A DNA stretch of 64,000 nt, taken from Halomonas faecis (GTDB lineage Bacteria > Pseudomonadota > Gammaproteobacteria > Pseudomonadales > Halomonadaceae). The number at the start of each line of letters is the position of its first letter. Position 1 is the stretch's first letter. The DNA lies in contig NZ_JAACZO010000043.1 in NCBI RefSeq assembly GCF_010993975.1, positions 186,001-250,000 of the forward strand, in the 5' to 3' direction. The notes below the pieces were generated by a model that was not told the origin of the DNA, searched no databases, and saw only the letters and a list, made by a program, of their open reading frames with translations. A program made the translations under genes and the position numbers. Below are positions 19,406 to 28,313 of this stretch, piece by piece.

Positions 19406-20345
19406 AACCACCATCGACATGTCGCTCTGGCAGGGGCGCACCGACCCGGAGCCGGGCAGTGATCGCTGGCACCAGAAAATCCAGCCGCTGACCGAGGGGG
19501 CGGCACCGGGCTGTGTACTGCTGGGCTTCGAAAGCGATGCGGGCGTGGCGCGCAACCAGGGGCGCACCGGCGCCGCGGCGGGTCCAAATGCACTGCGTCG
19601 GGCCTTGGGGCCGCTGGCCTGGCATCGTACCGGCCCGGCCTATGAGGCGGGCAACGTGAGCTGCGAGGGCGATGCCCTGGAGGCCGCCCAGCAGCGTCTC
19701 GCCGACCGTTTGGCTCCACTGCTCGAGGCTGAGCATCTGCCCATCGTGCTGGGCGGTGGCCACGAGGTGGCCTATGCCAGCTGGTGCGGATTGGCCCGTC
19801 ATCTGCAGGCCAGCCACGATCCGGCACCGCGCGTCGGCATCATCAACCTCGATGCCCACTTCGACCTGCGCGACCCGGCGCATGTGCGCTCCTCCGGCAC
19901 CCCCTTTGCTCAGATCGCCGATGACTGCGCCCGGCGCGGTTGGCCGTTCCGCTATGCCTGCCTGGGGGTGAGCCGCGCCGCCAATACCCGGGCACTGTTC
20001 TCGCGTGCGACCGAGCTGGGGGCGCTGGTCCGCGAGGATCGTGACATCGATGCTCGGCGTCTCGAGCCGATCATCAGAGACGTGCAGCGCTTCATGATGC
20101 GCTGCGACCACCTCTACCTGACCATCGACCTGGACGTGCTGCCCGCTGCCGAGGCGCCTGGAGTCAGTGCGCCCGCCGCCCGCGGCGTCTCGCTCGCCTT
20201 GCTCGAGCCGCTGGTAGAGGCGGTGCGCGACAGCGGCAAGCTGCGCCTGGCCGACCTGGCAGAGCTCAACCCCGCCCTGGATATCGATGGCCGCACTGCC
20301 CGAGCGGCGGCCCGTCTGGTTCATCTGCTGACCCAGGACGATTGA
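19395..20345 (+). CDS. hutG: Formimidoylglutamase
   Basis: A 316-residue ureohydrolase (arginase superfamily) that splits N-formimino-L-glutamate to glutamate and formamide, the last step of the four-step hut route. Manganese-ligand motifs are present: [21 protein letters not shown], and [22 protein letters not shown]. The start at 19395 overlaps the end of hutI, indicating coupling. Because HutG is of the formimidoylglutamase type and no HutF/formylglutamate pathway gene is seen, the direct route is used. Confidence 0.95.
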   Translation: MATETTIDMSLWQGRTDPEPGSDRWHQKIQPLTEGAAPGCVLLGFESDAGVARNQGRTGAAAGPNALRRALGPLAWHRTGPAYEAGNVSCEGDALEAAQQRLADRLAPLLEAEHLPIVLGGGHEVAYASWCGLARHLQASHDPAPRVGIINLDAHFDLRDPAHVRSSGTPFAQIADDCARRGWPFRYACLGVSRAANTRALFSRATELGALVREDRDIDARRLEPIIRDVQRFMMRCDHLYLTIDLDVLPAAEAPGVSAPAARGVSLALLEPLVEAVRDSGKLRLADLAELNPALDIDGRTARAAARLVHLLTQDD

Positions 20346-20394
20346 CGAGCTTCGTGCTCGACCCGATCAACACCGAACCGAGAGGAGACAGTCC

Positions 20395-22089
20395 ATGTCG
20401 CCCAACGACACGCGTCGGCACGCCGGCCGCCACGATCCTTCCCGCAAGATTGCCGCTCCCACCGGGGTCGAGCGCAGTTGCAAGAGCTGGCTCACCGAGG
20501 CGCCGCTGCGCATGCTGATGAACAACCTCCACCCGGACGTGGCCGAACGCCCGGATGAGCTGGTGGTGTATGGCGGCATTGGCCGCGCCGCCCGCGACTG
20601 GGAGTGCTACGACACCATCGTCGAGACGCTCAGGCGCCTGGAGGATACCCAGACCCTGCTGGTGCAGTCCGGCAAGCCGGTGGGGGTCTTCGAGACCCAC
20701 AAGGATGCCCCGCGGGTGCTGATCGCCAACTCCAACCTGGTGCCGGCCTGGGCCAACTGGGAGCACTTCAACGAGCTGGATAAGAAAGGCCTGATGATGT
20801 ACGGCCAGATGACGGCCGGCTCGTGGATCTACATCGGCTCCCAGGGCATCGTTCAGGGTACCTACGAAACCTTCGTCGAGGCGGGCCGCCAGCACTACGA
20901 CGGCGATCTCAAGGGTCGCTGGATTCTCACCGCCGGCCTCGGCGGCATGGGCGGTGCCCAGCCGCTGGCCGCCAGCCTGGCGGGTGCCTGCTCGCTCAAC
21001 GTCGAGTGCCAGCAATCGCGCCTCGACTTCCGTCTGCGTACCCGCTATCTGGACGAGCAGGCCGACGACCTCGACGATGCCCTGGCCCGTATCCAGCGCT
21101 ATACCGCCGAGGGCAAGGCGGTCTCCATCGGCTTGTGCGCCAATGCTGCCGATATCCTGCCCGAACTCGTGAGCCGCGGAGTGAAGCCGGACATGGTCAC
21201 CGACCAGACCAGCGCCCACGACCCGCTGCATGGCTACCTGCCCGCCGGCTGGTCCTGGGCGGAATACGTCGAGCGCGGTCAGCGCGAGCCCGAGGTCGTG
21301 GTCGAGGCCGCCAAGCAGTCCATGGCGGTACACGTGCAGGCCATGCTCGACTTCCAGACGATGGGTGTGCCCACCTTCGACTACGGCAACAACATCCGTC
21401 AGATGGCCATGGAAAAGGGCGTCGAAAACGCCTTCGACTTTCCCGGCTTCGTGCCGGCCTACATTCGGCCGCTGTTCTGCCAGGGCATTGGCCCCTTCCG
21501 TTGGGCGGCGCTTTCCGGCGATCCGGAGGACATCTACAAGACCGATCGGAAGGTCAAGGAACTGATTCCCGACGAACCGCATCTGCACAACTGGCTGGAC
21601 ATGGCCCGAGAGCGCATCAGCTTCCAGGGGTTGCCGGCGCGTATCTGCTGGGTGGGTCTCAAGGACCGCGCTCGCCTCGGCCAGGCCTTCAACGAAATGG
21701 TCGCCAACGGTGAGCTCAAGGCGCCGGTGGTGATCGGCCGCGACCATCTGGACTCCGGCTCGGTCGCCAGCCCCAATCGCGAGACCGAAAGCATGCAGGA
21801 CGGCTCGGATGCCGTTTCCGACTGGCCGTTGCTCAACGCCCTGCTCAATACCGCCGGCGGCGCCACCTGGGTCTCCCTGCATCATGGCGGCGGCGTGGGC
21901 ATGGGCTACTCCCAGCACGCCGGGGTGGTGATCGTCGCCGACGGTACGGACGACGCCCACGTCCGCCTGGGCCGGGTGCTGCGCAACGATCCGGGGACCG
22001 GGGTGATGCGTCACGCCGACGCCGGCTACGACATCGCCAAGCAGTGCGCTCGCGAGAACGGCCTCGACCTGCCGATGCTCGATAAGTAA
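20395..22089 (+). CDS. hutU: Urocanate hydratase
   Basis: A 564-residue NAD+-dependent urocanase turning urocanate into imidazolonepropionate. Signature stretches: [17 protein letters not shown] N terminus, [14 protein letters not shown], the NAD-site [34 protein letters not shown] and [14 protein letters not shown], which holds the conserved Cys near NAD. Length is standard. AGGAGAC sits 8-9 bases before the ATG, 49 bp after hutG. It is followed by a 174-bp gap with a highly folded element before hutH. Confidence 0.98.
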   Translation: MSPNDTRRHAGRHDPSRKIAAPTGVERSCKSWLTEAPLRMLMNNLHPDVAERPDELVVYGGIGRAARDWECYDTIVETLRRLEDTQTLLVQSGKPVGVFETHKDAPRVLIANSNLVPAWANWEHFNELDKKGLMMYGQMTAGSWIYIGSQGIVQGTYETFVEAGRQHYDGDLKGRWILTAGLGGMGGAQPLAASLAGACSLNVECQQSRLDFRLRTRYLDEQADDLDDALARIQRYTAEGKAVSIGLCANAADILPELVSRGVKPDMVTDQTSAHDPLHGYLPAGWSWAEYVERGQREPEVVVEAAKQSMAVHVQAMLDFQTMGVPTFDYGNNIRQMAMEKGVENAFDFPGFVPAYIRPLFCQGIGPFRWAALSGDPEDIYKTDRKVKELIPDEPHLHNWLDMARERISFQGLPARICWVGLKDRARLGQAFNEMVANGELKAPVVIGRDHLDSGSVASPNRETESMQDGSDAVSDWPLLNALLNTAGGATWVSLHHGGGVGMGYSQHAGVVIVADGTDDAHVRLGRVLRNDPGTGVMRHADAGYDIAKQCARENGLDLPMLDK

Positions 22090-22134
22090 AAGCCTCTGCA
22101 TCCACCACCATGATTCTCGCCGGTACAAGGAGCA

Positions 22135-22230
22135 CCGGTGGCAGGTCGAAGCGAAGGTCCGATTCCAGGGAAGGAATCGGTAGCGCCCAGGGAGGGGTTC
22201 ACAGCGCCTTCGCGTAGTACCTGCCACCGG
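22135..22230 (+). repeat. Cruciform/three-way-junction element in the hutU-hutH gap
   Basis: A perfect 12-bp outer stem (22135-22146 with 22219-22230; CCGGTGGCAGGT) encloses a second helix GCGAAGG/CCTTCGC (22151-22157, 22207-22213) and two inner hairpins: CCGATTCC/GGAATCGG (22159-22166, 22173-22180) and a shorter CCC/GGG (22186-22188, 22194-22196). Both inner loops contain AGGGA. A further hairpin AGTTCC/GGAACT (22233-22238, 22254-22259) would cover the hutH Shine-Dalgarno GAGGA. It is either a structured mRNA leader or one copy of a dispersed palindromic intergenic repeat; I saw only one copy in this window. Confidence 0.7.
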
Positions 22231-22263
22231 CAAGTTCCGGCCCGGCGAGATGAGGAACTCTCT

Positions 22264-23796
22264 ATGAACCATCTCGAGATCCAACCCGGCAAGATGACCC
22301 TGGCGCAGGCGCGCCAGGTTTACCAGGCCCATGTGCCGGTCAGCCTGCCCGCAAGTGCCGACGCCGATATCACCAAGGCCGTCGACTGCGTGAATCGCGT
22401 GATCGCCGAAGACCGCACCGTCTACGGCATCAATACCGGCTTCGGTCTGCTCGCCCAGACCCGCATCGAGCAGGACCAGCTCGAGGATCTGCAACGCTCG
22501 CTGGTGCTGTCTCACGCCACGGGTGTCGGCGCGGCCATGGAGGACGATCTGGTACGCCTGATCATGGTGCTCAAGGTCAACAGCCTGGCCAGGGGATTTT
22601 CCGGTATCCGCCGTGAGGTGCTCGATGCTCTAACCGCGCTGATCAACGCGGAGATCTATCCACACATTCCGCTCAAGGGCTCCGTCGGTGCCTCTGGCGA
22701 TCTGGCGCCGCTGGCCCACATGAGCGTGGTGCTGCTCGGTGAGGGCAAGGCTCGTTTCCGTGGCGAGTGGCTGCCGGCCGCCGAAGCGCTGAAGATAGCC
22801 GGACTCGAGCCGCTGGCCCTGGCCCCCAAGGAGGGACTGGCACTGCTCAACGGCACGCAGGTTTCCACCGCCTACGCCCTACGCGGTCTGTTCGAGGCGG
22901 AAGACCTCTATGCCGCGGCCACCGTGTGCGGTGCGCTGACCGTGGAGGCGACGCTGAGCTCCCGAGCGCCCTTCGATGCGCGTATCCATGACGCGCGTGG
23001 CCAGCGCGGTCAGATCGATGCCGCTGCCGGCTACCGTCACCTGCTCGGAGAACGTAGCCAGGTGAGCGATTCCCATATTGACTGCGGCAAGGTGCAGGAT
23101 CCTTATTCCCTGCGCTGCCAACCCCAGGTGATGGGAGCCGCTCTTACGCAGATCCGCCAGGCCGCCGAAGTGCTGGGCACCGAGGTCAACGCGGTATCCG
23201 ACAATCCCTTGGTGTTCGCTGCGGAGGGTGACGTCATTTCCGGCGGCAACTTCCATGCCGAACCGGTGGCCATGGCCGCCGATAACCTGGCGCTCGCCAT
23301 TGCCGAGATCGGTTCGCTCACCGAGCGGCGCGTCTCGCTGATGATGGACAAGCACATGTCCCAGCTCCCGCCCTTCCTGGTGGAAAATGGCGGTGTCAAT
23401 TCCGGGTTCATGATCGCACAGGTCACCGCAGCGGCACTGGCCAGCGAAAACAAGGCATTGGCCCATCCGCACAGCGTCGACAGCCTGCCCACCTCGGCCA
23501 ACCAGGAAGATCACGTTTCCATGGCGCCGGCTGCCGGCAAGCGACTGTGGGAAATGGCCGATAACGTACGGGGCATACTCGCCATCGAGTGGCTGGCCGC
23601 CTGCCAGGGGCTGGACTTCCGCGACGGTCTCAAGACCACCGAATCGCTGGAGCGAGCTCGCCAGCTCCTGCGCGAGCGGGTCGCCTATTACGCCCGGGAC
23701 CGCTTCTTCGGTCCGGATATCGAGGCTGCCACGGCCCTGCTGGCCAAGCGGTCACTGAACGCGCTGGTGCCCACTGGGCTACTGCCCAGCCATTGA
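22264..23796 (+). CDS. hutH: Histidine ammonia-lyase
   Basis: A 510-residue aromatic amino-acid lyase that deaminates L-histidine to trans-urocanate, first step of the pathway. The MIO cofactor triad Ala143-Ser144-Gly145 is in [15 protein letters not shown]. Other landmarks are YGINTGFG with the catalytic Tyr, [18 protein letters not shown] and SANQEDHVS. The ATG at 22264 has GAGGA eight bases upstream; the ORF is open to 22138 but that stretch is the structured intergenic element, not coding. Separated from hutU by 174 bp, so its expression may be set on its own. Confidence 0.98.
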   Translation: MNHLEIQPGKMTLAQARQVYQAHVPVSLPASADADITKAVDCVNRVIAEDRTVYGINTGFGLLAQTRIEQDQLEDLQRSLVLSHATGVGAAMEDDLVRLIMVLKVNSLARGFSGIRREVLDALTALINAEIYPHIPLKGSVGASGDLAPLAHMSVVLLGEGKARFRGEWLPAAEALKIAGLEPLALAPKEGLALLNGTQVSTAYALRGLFEAEDLYAAATVCGALTVEATLSSRAPFDARIHDARGQRGQIDAAAGYRHLLGERSQVSDSHIDCGKVQDPYSLRCQPQVMGAALTQIRQAAEVLGTEVNAVSDNPLVFAAEGDVISGGNFHAEPVAMAADNLALAIAEIGSLTERRVSLMMDKHMSQLPPFLVENGGVNSGFMIAQVTAAALASENKALAHPHSVDSLPTSANQEDHVSMAPAAGKRLWEMADNVRGILAIEWLAACQGLDFRDGLKTTESLERARQLLRERVAYYARDRFFGPDIEAATALLAKRSLNALVPTGLLPSH

Positions 23797-23799
23797 GGT

Positions 23800-23819
23800 C
23801 ATCGTGGTCGCCCACGATG
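23800..23819 (+). terminator. Small hairpin after hutH
   Basis: CATCGTGG (23800-23807) pairs perfectly with CCACGATG (23812-23819) around a 4-nt loop, 4 bases after the hutH stop codon. There is no T run, so it may only lower read-through into the carrier gene. Confidence 0.35.
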
Positions 23820-23871
23820 GGCGACCCATGGCGCATCTCCAATAACAACGTCATACGTCCAAGGATATTTC

Positions 23872-25218
23872 ATGAATGCAGTCGTTCTGGCCATCCTGGT
23901 GATGGTTACCCTCAGTCTCGCCCGCGTTTCCGTGGTCTTTGCACTGATTGCGGCTACCCTGGTCGGCGGTCTCTATGCCGGCATGCCGGTAGGCGACATC
24001 ATGGAAGCCTTCAACGACGGCTTGGGTAACGGGGCCACCGTGGCCATTTCCTACGCCGTGCTGGGGGCCTTTGCCGTGGCGCTGTCGCGTTCCGGCATCA
24101 CTCAGCTTCTTTCGCAGCGTGCCATTGCCCGGCTGCGGCTCGATGAAGGGATTCCCCATCGCCAGACCATCGTCTTCACGGTGCTGGGCATCCTCCTCGC
24201 CGCTGCGGTGAGCTCTCAGAACTTGATTCCGGTGCATATCGCCTTCATTCCGGTGCTGGTTCCGCCGCTGCTCAAGCTGATGAACCATCTCGAGCTCGAC
24301 CGTCGAGCGGTGGCCTGCGTCATCACCTTCGGTATCACTGCCCCTTACATGCTCCTGCCGGTGGGTTTCGGTTCCATCTTCCTACACGACATTCTGTTGA
24401 CCAACCTCAACGAGGCAGGCGAATCGTTGGGTTTGAGCGTGACGCCAGGCATGGTGCCAATGGCCATGATCGTGCCGATCGGTGGCATGGCGCTGGGGCT
24501 CATCGTGGCGGTACTGGTGAGCTATCGCGGCAAGCGCCGTTATGAAGATCGCGATCTGGCCCATGGCGATGAAACGCCGGCCGAGGCGGCCCAGCACCTG
24601 AGGCCCTGGCAGATGGGGGTGCTGGCCATTGCCTTGGTAGGGACCGTGGCGGTTCAGTTGCTCAGCGGTTCCATGGTATTGGGTGGCATCTTTGGCTTCG
24701 CGTTGCTATCGGTGAGTGGCGTATTCCATTGGCACGAGCAGGACGATATTTTCACCGAGGGTATGCGGATGATGGCCCTGGTTGGGTTCATCATGATCTC
24801 GGCAGCCGGTTTCGCCAGCGTGATGCAGGCCAGTGGCGAAGTCGAAACGCTGGTGGCCAGTTCTACCGAGATGATCGGCGACAACAAAGGGCTGGCCGCC
24901 TTGATCATGCTGCTGGTGGGGCTGTTCATCACCATGGGCATCGGCTCGTCCTTCTCGACCATTCCCATCATCGCTTCGCTCTACGTACCGCTGGCGCTGA
25001 ACTTCGGGTTTTCCCCCATGGCCACCATTGCCTTGGTGGGCACCGCCGCGGCGCTGGGCGACGCAGGATCGCCGGCCTCCGATTCGACGCTCGGCCCCAC
25101 GGCAGGCCTCAACGCCGACGGGCAGCACGACCATATCTGGGACAGCGTGGTACCCACCTTCCTGCACTACAACGTTCCGCTGATCGCCTTTGGATGGGTG
25201 GCTGCCATGGTGCTGTAA
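23872..25218 (+). CDS. NhaC/YuiF-type carrier, probable histidine transporter
   Basis: A 448-residue protein with about 11-12 membrane segments of the Na+/H+ antiporter-like group to which Bacillus YuiF belongs. Conserved stretches: ISYAVLGAFAVALSRSGITQLLS, SSQNLIPVHIAFIPVLVPPLL, GIGSSFSTIPIIASLYVPL and GDAGSPASDSTLGPTAGLNADGQHDHIWD with its acidic/polar ion-site cluster. It is 75 bp after hutH on the same strand, the last gene of the hut series, so import of histidine is the likely job. Context is the main basis; an antiporter role cannot be excluded. Confidence 0.75.
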   Translation: MNAVVLAILVMVTLSLARVSVVFALIAATLVGGLYAGMPVGDIMEAFNDGLGNGATVAISYAVLGAFAVALSRSGITQLLSQRAIARLRLDEGIPHRQTIVFTVLGILLAAAVSSQNLIPVHIAFIPVLVPPLLKLMNHLELDRRAVACVITFGITAPYMLLPVGFGSIFLHDILLTNLNEAGESLGLSVTPGMVPMAMIVPIGGMALGLIVAVLVSYRGKRRYEDRDLAHGDETPAEAAQHLRPWQMGVLAIALVGTVAVQLLSGSMVLGGIFGFALLSVSGVFHWHEQDDIFTEGMRMMALVGFIMISAAGFASVMQASGEVETLVASSTEMIGDNKGLAALIMLLVGLFITMGIGSSFSTIPIIASLYVPLALNFGFSPMATIALVGTAAALGDAGSPASDSTLGPTAGLNADGQHDHIWDSVVPTFLHYNVPLIAFGWVAAMVL

Positions 25219-25290
25219 TTTCAGCATTACTAGCTGGATCAACGTCTTCTGACTATGAGAGGCGTTGCCAGGCGGATGAGTCGGCCGGAT

Positions 25291-26199
25291 CTAGGAATCC
25301 AATACCCACTGCCGAAACCGCTGTGCGGCCTGAGTCAGGTGACGATGTTCGGGTGTCAGCAACGACAGTTTGCCCTTGCTAGGCAGTGCGTTAGGCAGCG
25401 CCTGGACCAGATTTCCCTGAGACATGTCCTCCTGGAGCAGCCTCGCCCAACCCAGCGTCACGCCTTGGCTGGCTAGGGTGGCATGCATCAGCAGCTGATA
25501 GCTGTTGGCTCTGAGGGAATGGTTGGGCTCATGCCAGTGGAGTCCCAATGACCGGTACCAATCGTGCCAGGTCAGCCAGTCGTTGAAATGATCCTCCACG
25601 ACCAGCAGAGTGTGCCGCTCCAGCAGGTCGGCCGCGTCTCGAATGGCTCCTCGATGGTCGAGATAGCGAGGACTGCACACCGCGATCACGTCCTCGCTGT
25701 CGAAGATCGGCTCGGCTCCCAGCCCCGGCGGATCGACCAGGTCCTTGACGTGGTAATAAAGGCCCAAGTCGAATTCCGAGAGATTCAGGCGATAAGGGTC
25801 CTCCACCGTGAGGATGCGGATCTCGATGTCCTCGTGTTCGCGCTGAAACTCGGGTAGCTGCCTCGCCAGCCAGATCGAGGCAATGGTGGGACTGGTGGCC
25901 AGCGTGAGCTGGCCATCCTGGCCGTGTCGTCGCAGGCGTGACGTTTCCTCGGCCAAATCGCGCAATACGCGGCGCACGACCCGGTAGTAGTGGTCACCCG
26001 CCGGGGTACGCCGCAATCCTTCTGGATCCCGCTCGAACAGCGGTCGCCCGAGATCGTCTTCCAGCCGCTTGATCCGACGACTGATGGCGCTTTGCGTCAG
26101 GCTCAGCTCACGCCCGGCTTGCGTGAAGCTGCCATGGCGTGCCGACGCCTCGAAGGCTTTGAGACACTGCAGCGGAGGGAGGGCGTCGGAAGCGGACAT
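25291..26199 (-). CDS. LysR-family transcriptional regulator (GcvA-like)
   Basis: A 302-residue LysR regulator: N-terminal helix-turn-helix PLQCLKAFEASARHGSFTQAGRELSLTQSAISRRIKRLEDDLG, then an effector-binding domain (residues ~95-300) with LDLGLYYHV-like and GVTLGWARLL motifs seen in the GcvA group. Start ATG 26199; no good ribosome site is visible, and the long upstream extension has no likeness. It is the last of three same-strand genes (BCCT carrier, CocE-type hydrolase, LysR), 94 bp after the hydrolase, and may control them. It converges on the hut carrier. Confidence 0.88.
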   Translation of the reverse strand: MSASDALPPLQCLKAFEASARHGSFTQAGRELSLTQSAISRRIKRLEDDLGRPLFERDPEGLRRTPAGDHYYRVVRRVLRDLAEETSRLRRHGQDGQLTLATSPTIASIWLARQLPEFQREHEDIEIRILTVEDPYRLNLSEFDLGLYYHVKDLVDPPGLGAEPIFDSEDVIAVCSPRYLDHRGAIRDAADLLERHTLLVVEDHFNDWLTWHDWYRSLGLHWHEPNHSLRANSYQLLMHATLASQGVTLGWARLLQEDMSQGNLVQALPNALPSKGKLSLLTPEHRHLTQAAQRFRQWVLDS

Positions 26200-26293
26200 G
26201 AGAATTCTCGAAGCAGGTGCATACGAATCATCGCCGAGAATAGCATGTCGCTCCCTGTGGCTTGAGAGCATGGGCGAGGGAGCCAGTCGCTGC

Positions 26294-28312
26294 TCAGATG
26301 GCCACGCGCGGTACCGCCGTCTGCCAGTGCTTGCGATGCATCTCCTGGCCCTCGTCGTGCGCCACTTGCTCGGCCTCGATGAAGAAGGTGTGCTCGTTGC
26401 AACTGAGCCGATAGCGACTTTCCACGGAGACATCGAATTGCCCTGGGCCATCATCGCGACCTGCGTGGTAGTGCCAGACGATCTCGGCCCGTGCAAGCGT
26501 GGGGTCGTCCGGGTGAGCCGTATAACGCTCTTCGCAGTGTTGCTCGATTCGGTAACCATGATCGGCCAGGGTCAGCGCACCCAGGTCGTCCTCGACGATC
26601 ACCGTGATCTCGCCAGTGGCGGCATCCTCCTGGACGGTTCGCCGCGGCTGCGCTCGGCGGCGTATCTCGACGTTGGCCGGCTGGGCCGACTCGGGAGCCT
26701 CGAAGGGGTTCGCCACTGGCTCGCCTTCGAATACCGGTAGTTCCAGGTGTTGTGGACCTGGCATCAGTGTCAGAGCCGCCCGCTTTGGGGTGGGCCAAAG
26801 GAGTGGGAAGTTGGCCGAGGCCACTGCGATGCGTAGGCGGTGCCCTTGGGGTAGCCGGTAGCCGATCATGTCCAGTTCGAGTTCGATTGCCATGGGTTCG
26901 CCCGGCACTGGCGGCTCCATTCGGTCGTGATCACGCAGTGACAGGTTGAGCACGCCGTAGGTGATGCGTGCCACCTGGCCATCCGGCTGCACGTCGCTCA
27001 AGCGCACCGTCAGTTGCCCACAGTCCCGATTGCTGGCCAGGGTCAGCCTGACCTTGGGCTTGCCCAGGATGCTGACGGTCTCCTCCAGCGGCTTGCTGTC
27101 GAAGCAAAGGGCGTGGGCATCGTCGCTGCGCTGGTCCCCCGGCAGATCGGGGCCGAACCAGATGGCGCAGTATTCGCCCTGATGGCTGCCCGCCGTCAGC
27201 GGTGAATCGATGACCTTCGACTCGGCCAGCGGTGCCTCGCCGTTCACCAGTCCTTGTTCAGTGAGCGATAAGGTGCGTGGCTTCACGTGCTGCGACGGCC
27301 ATCCTTCGGTGCGCACCCAGACACCAGGACGTTCGCGGTACATTGGACTGGGTGGCAGTGAGTCCTGCAGATAGAAGGTGCCGGCTGGCTCATCCATGAT
27401 CCCGGTGTCGATGTCCTTCAGCCAGTGATCCCACCAGCGCAGGGCTTCCTGCAGGAAGCCGATGGCCGGATCGGGGATCGCGAAGTGGGGATACTTGTGG
27501 ATCCATGGGCCGATCAACCCCTTGCGTGGTCCGCTCAGGTGCTCCATCAGCCGCGGCACGCTGTTCTTGTAGGCATCTCCCCAGCCACCGATGGCATAGA
27601 CGGCTGCCTGGATGTCGTCATAGGCCTGGTTGACCGAGCCATGCTTCCAGTAGTCGTCGCGATACTGATGGCTCAGCCATGTCTCCGCGAGTAGCGGCAT
27701 GTTGTCCAGACGCGCCTTCCAGCGCTTGCGCCAGACGTCGCCGACCAGCGCCGGGTCGGGTGGGGCAGCGGAGAAGTTCAGCATGGTGGCCGACCAGCCC
27801 AGGTTCTCGTGCAGCAGGTTGCCGCCCTTGTAGTGGATGTCGTCGGTGTAGCGATCGTCGGTGGAGCACAATGTGATGATCGCCTTCAGAGGCTCCGGCT
27901 TCAGTGCCGCCAGCTGCAGGGAATTGAAGCCGCCCCATGAGATGCCCATCATCCCAACCCTGCCGGTACACCAGCTCTGACGGGTCAGCCACTCTATCAC
28001 CTCCAGAGCATCGGCTTGCTCCTGCGGCAGGTACTCGTCGGCCATCAACCCTTCGGATTCACCGTTGCCACGCATGTCCACGCGCACCCCGGCATAGCCA
28101 TGACCGGCGAAGTAGGGGTGGGTCAGTTCGTCACGTACCATGGTGCCATCCCGTTTGCGGTAAGGCAGGTACTCGAGGATCACCGGGACCGGCTTCTCCT
28201 CGGCATCCTCCGGCAACCAGACGCGTGCGGCCAGTCGGGTGCCGTCCGAGAGCGGGATCTCCAGGTGCTCGATCTCGCGAACGCGCCGGGGAAAGTCGGT
28301 CTTCACGCGCAT
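26294..28312 (-). CDS. CocE/NonD-family hydrolase
   Basis: A 672-residue serine hydrolase of the X-Pro dipeptidyl-peptidase/cocaine-esterase (CocE/NonD) family. The alpha/beta-hydrolase part (residues ~1-300) has GYAGVRVDMRGNGESEG and the nucleophile elbow GISWGGF with Ser125; a lid region follows, then a C-terminal jelly-roll domain (~350-600) with AHALCFDSKPLEE and HRLRIAVASANFP. It hydrolyses an ester or amide bond of unknown substrate. It begins one base after the BCCT carrier stop codon, so both are one unit. Next to carnitine genes, an O-acylcarnitine or betaine-ester substrate is plausible, but this is inference. Confidence 0.85.
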   Translation of the reverse strand: MRVKTDFPRRVREIEHLEIPLSDGTRLAARVWLPEDAEEKPVPVILEYLPYRKRDGTMVRDELTHPYFAGHGYAGVRVDMRGNGESEGLMADEYLPQEQADALEVIEWLTRQSWCTGRVGMMGISWGGFNSLQLAALKPEPLKAIITLCSTDDRYTDDIHYKGGNLLHENLGWSATMLNFSAAPPDPALVGDVWRKRWKARLDNMPLLAETWLSHQYRDDYWKHGSVNQAYDDIQAAVYAIGGWGDAYKNSVPRLMEHLSGPRKGLIGPWIHKYPHFAIPDPAIGFLQEALRWWDHWLKDIDTGIMDEPAGTFYLQDSLPPSPMYRERPGVWVRTEGWPSQHVKPRTLSLTEQGLVNGEAPLAESKVIDSPLTAGSHQGEYCAIWFGPDLPGDQRSDDAHALCFDSKPLEETVSILGKPKVRLTLASNRDCGQLTVRLSDVQPDGQVARITYGVLNLSLRDHDRMEPPVPGEPMAIELELDMIGYRLPQGHRLRIAVASANFPLLWPTPKRAALTLMPGPQHLELPVFEGEPVANPFEAPESAQPANVEIRRRAQPRRTVQEDAATGEITVIVEDDLGALTLADHGYRIEQHCEERYTAHPDDPTLARAEIVWHYHAGRDDGPGQFDVSVESRYRLSCNEHTFFIEAEQVAHDEGQEMHRKHWQTAVPRVAI

Positions 28313-28313
28313 G

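Noticed and set aside
22135..22230. Cruciform as a Rho-independent terminator of hutU
   Set aside because: It is far too large and branched, has no T run after it, and the next gene has to be transcribed for the pathway to work.
20266..22515. 749-codon minus-strand frame opposite hutG-hutU-hutH
   Set aside because: Antisense shadow of three certain genes; no motif of its own. The same holds for long antisense frames at 6517-7599, 7466-8905, 9028-10551, 13302-14594, 45164-46684, 47280-48794 and 53181-55013.
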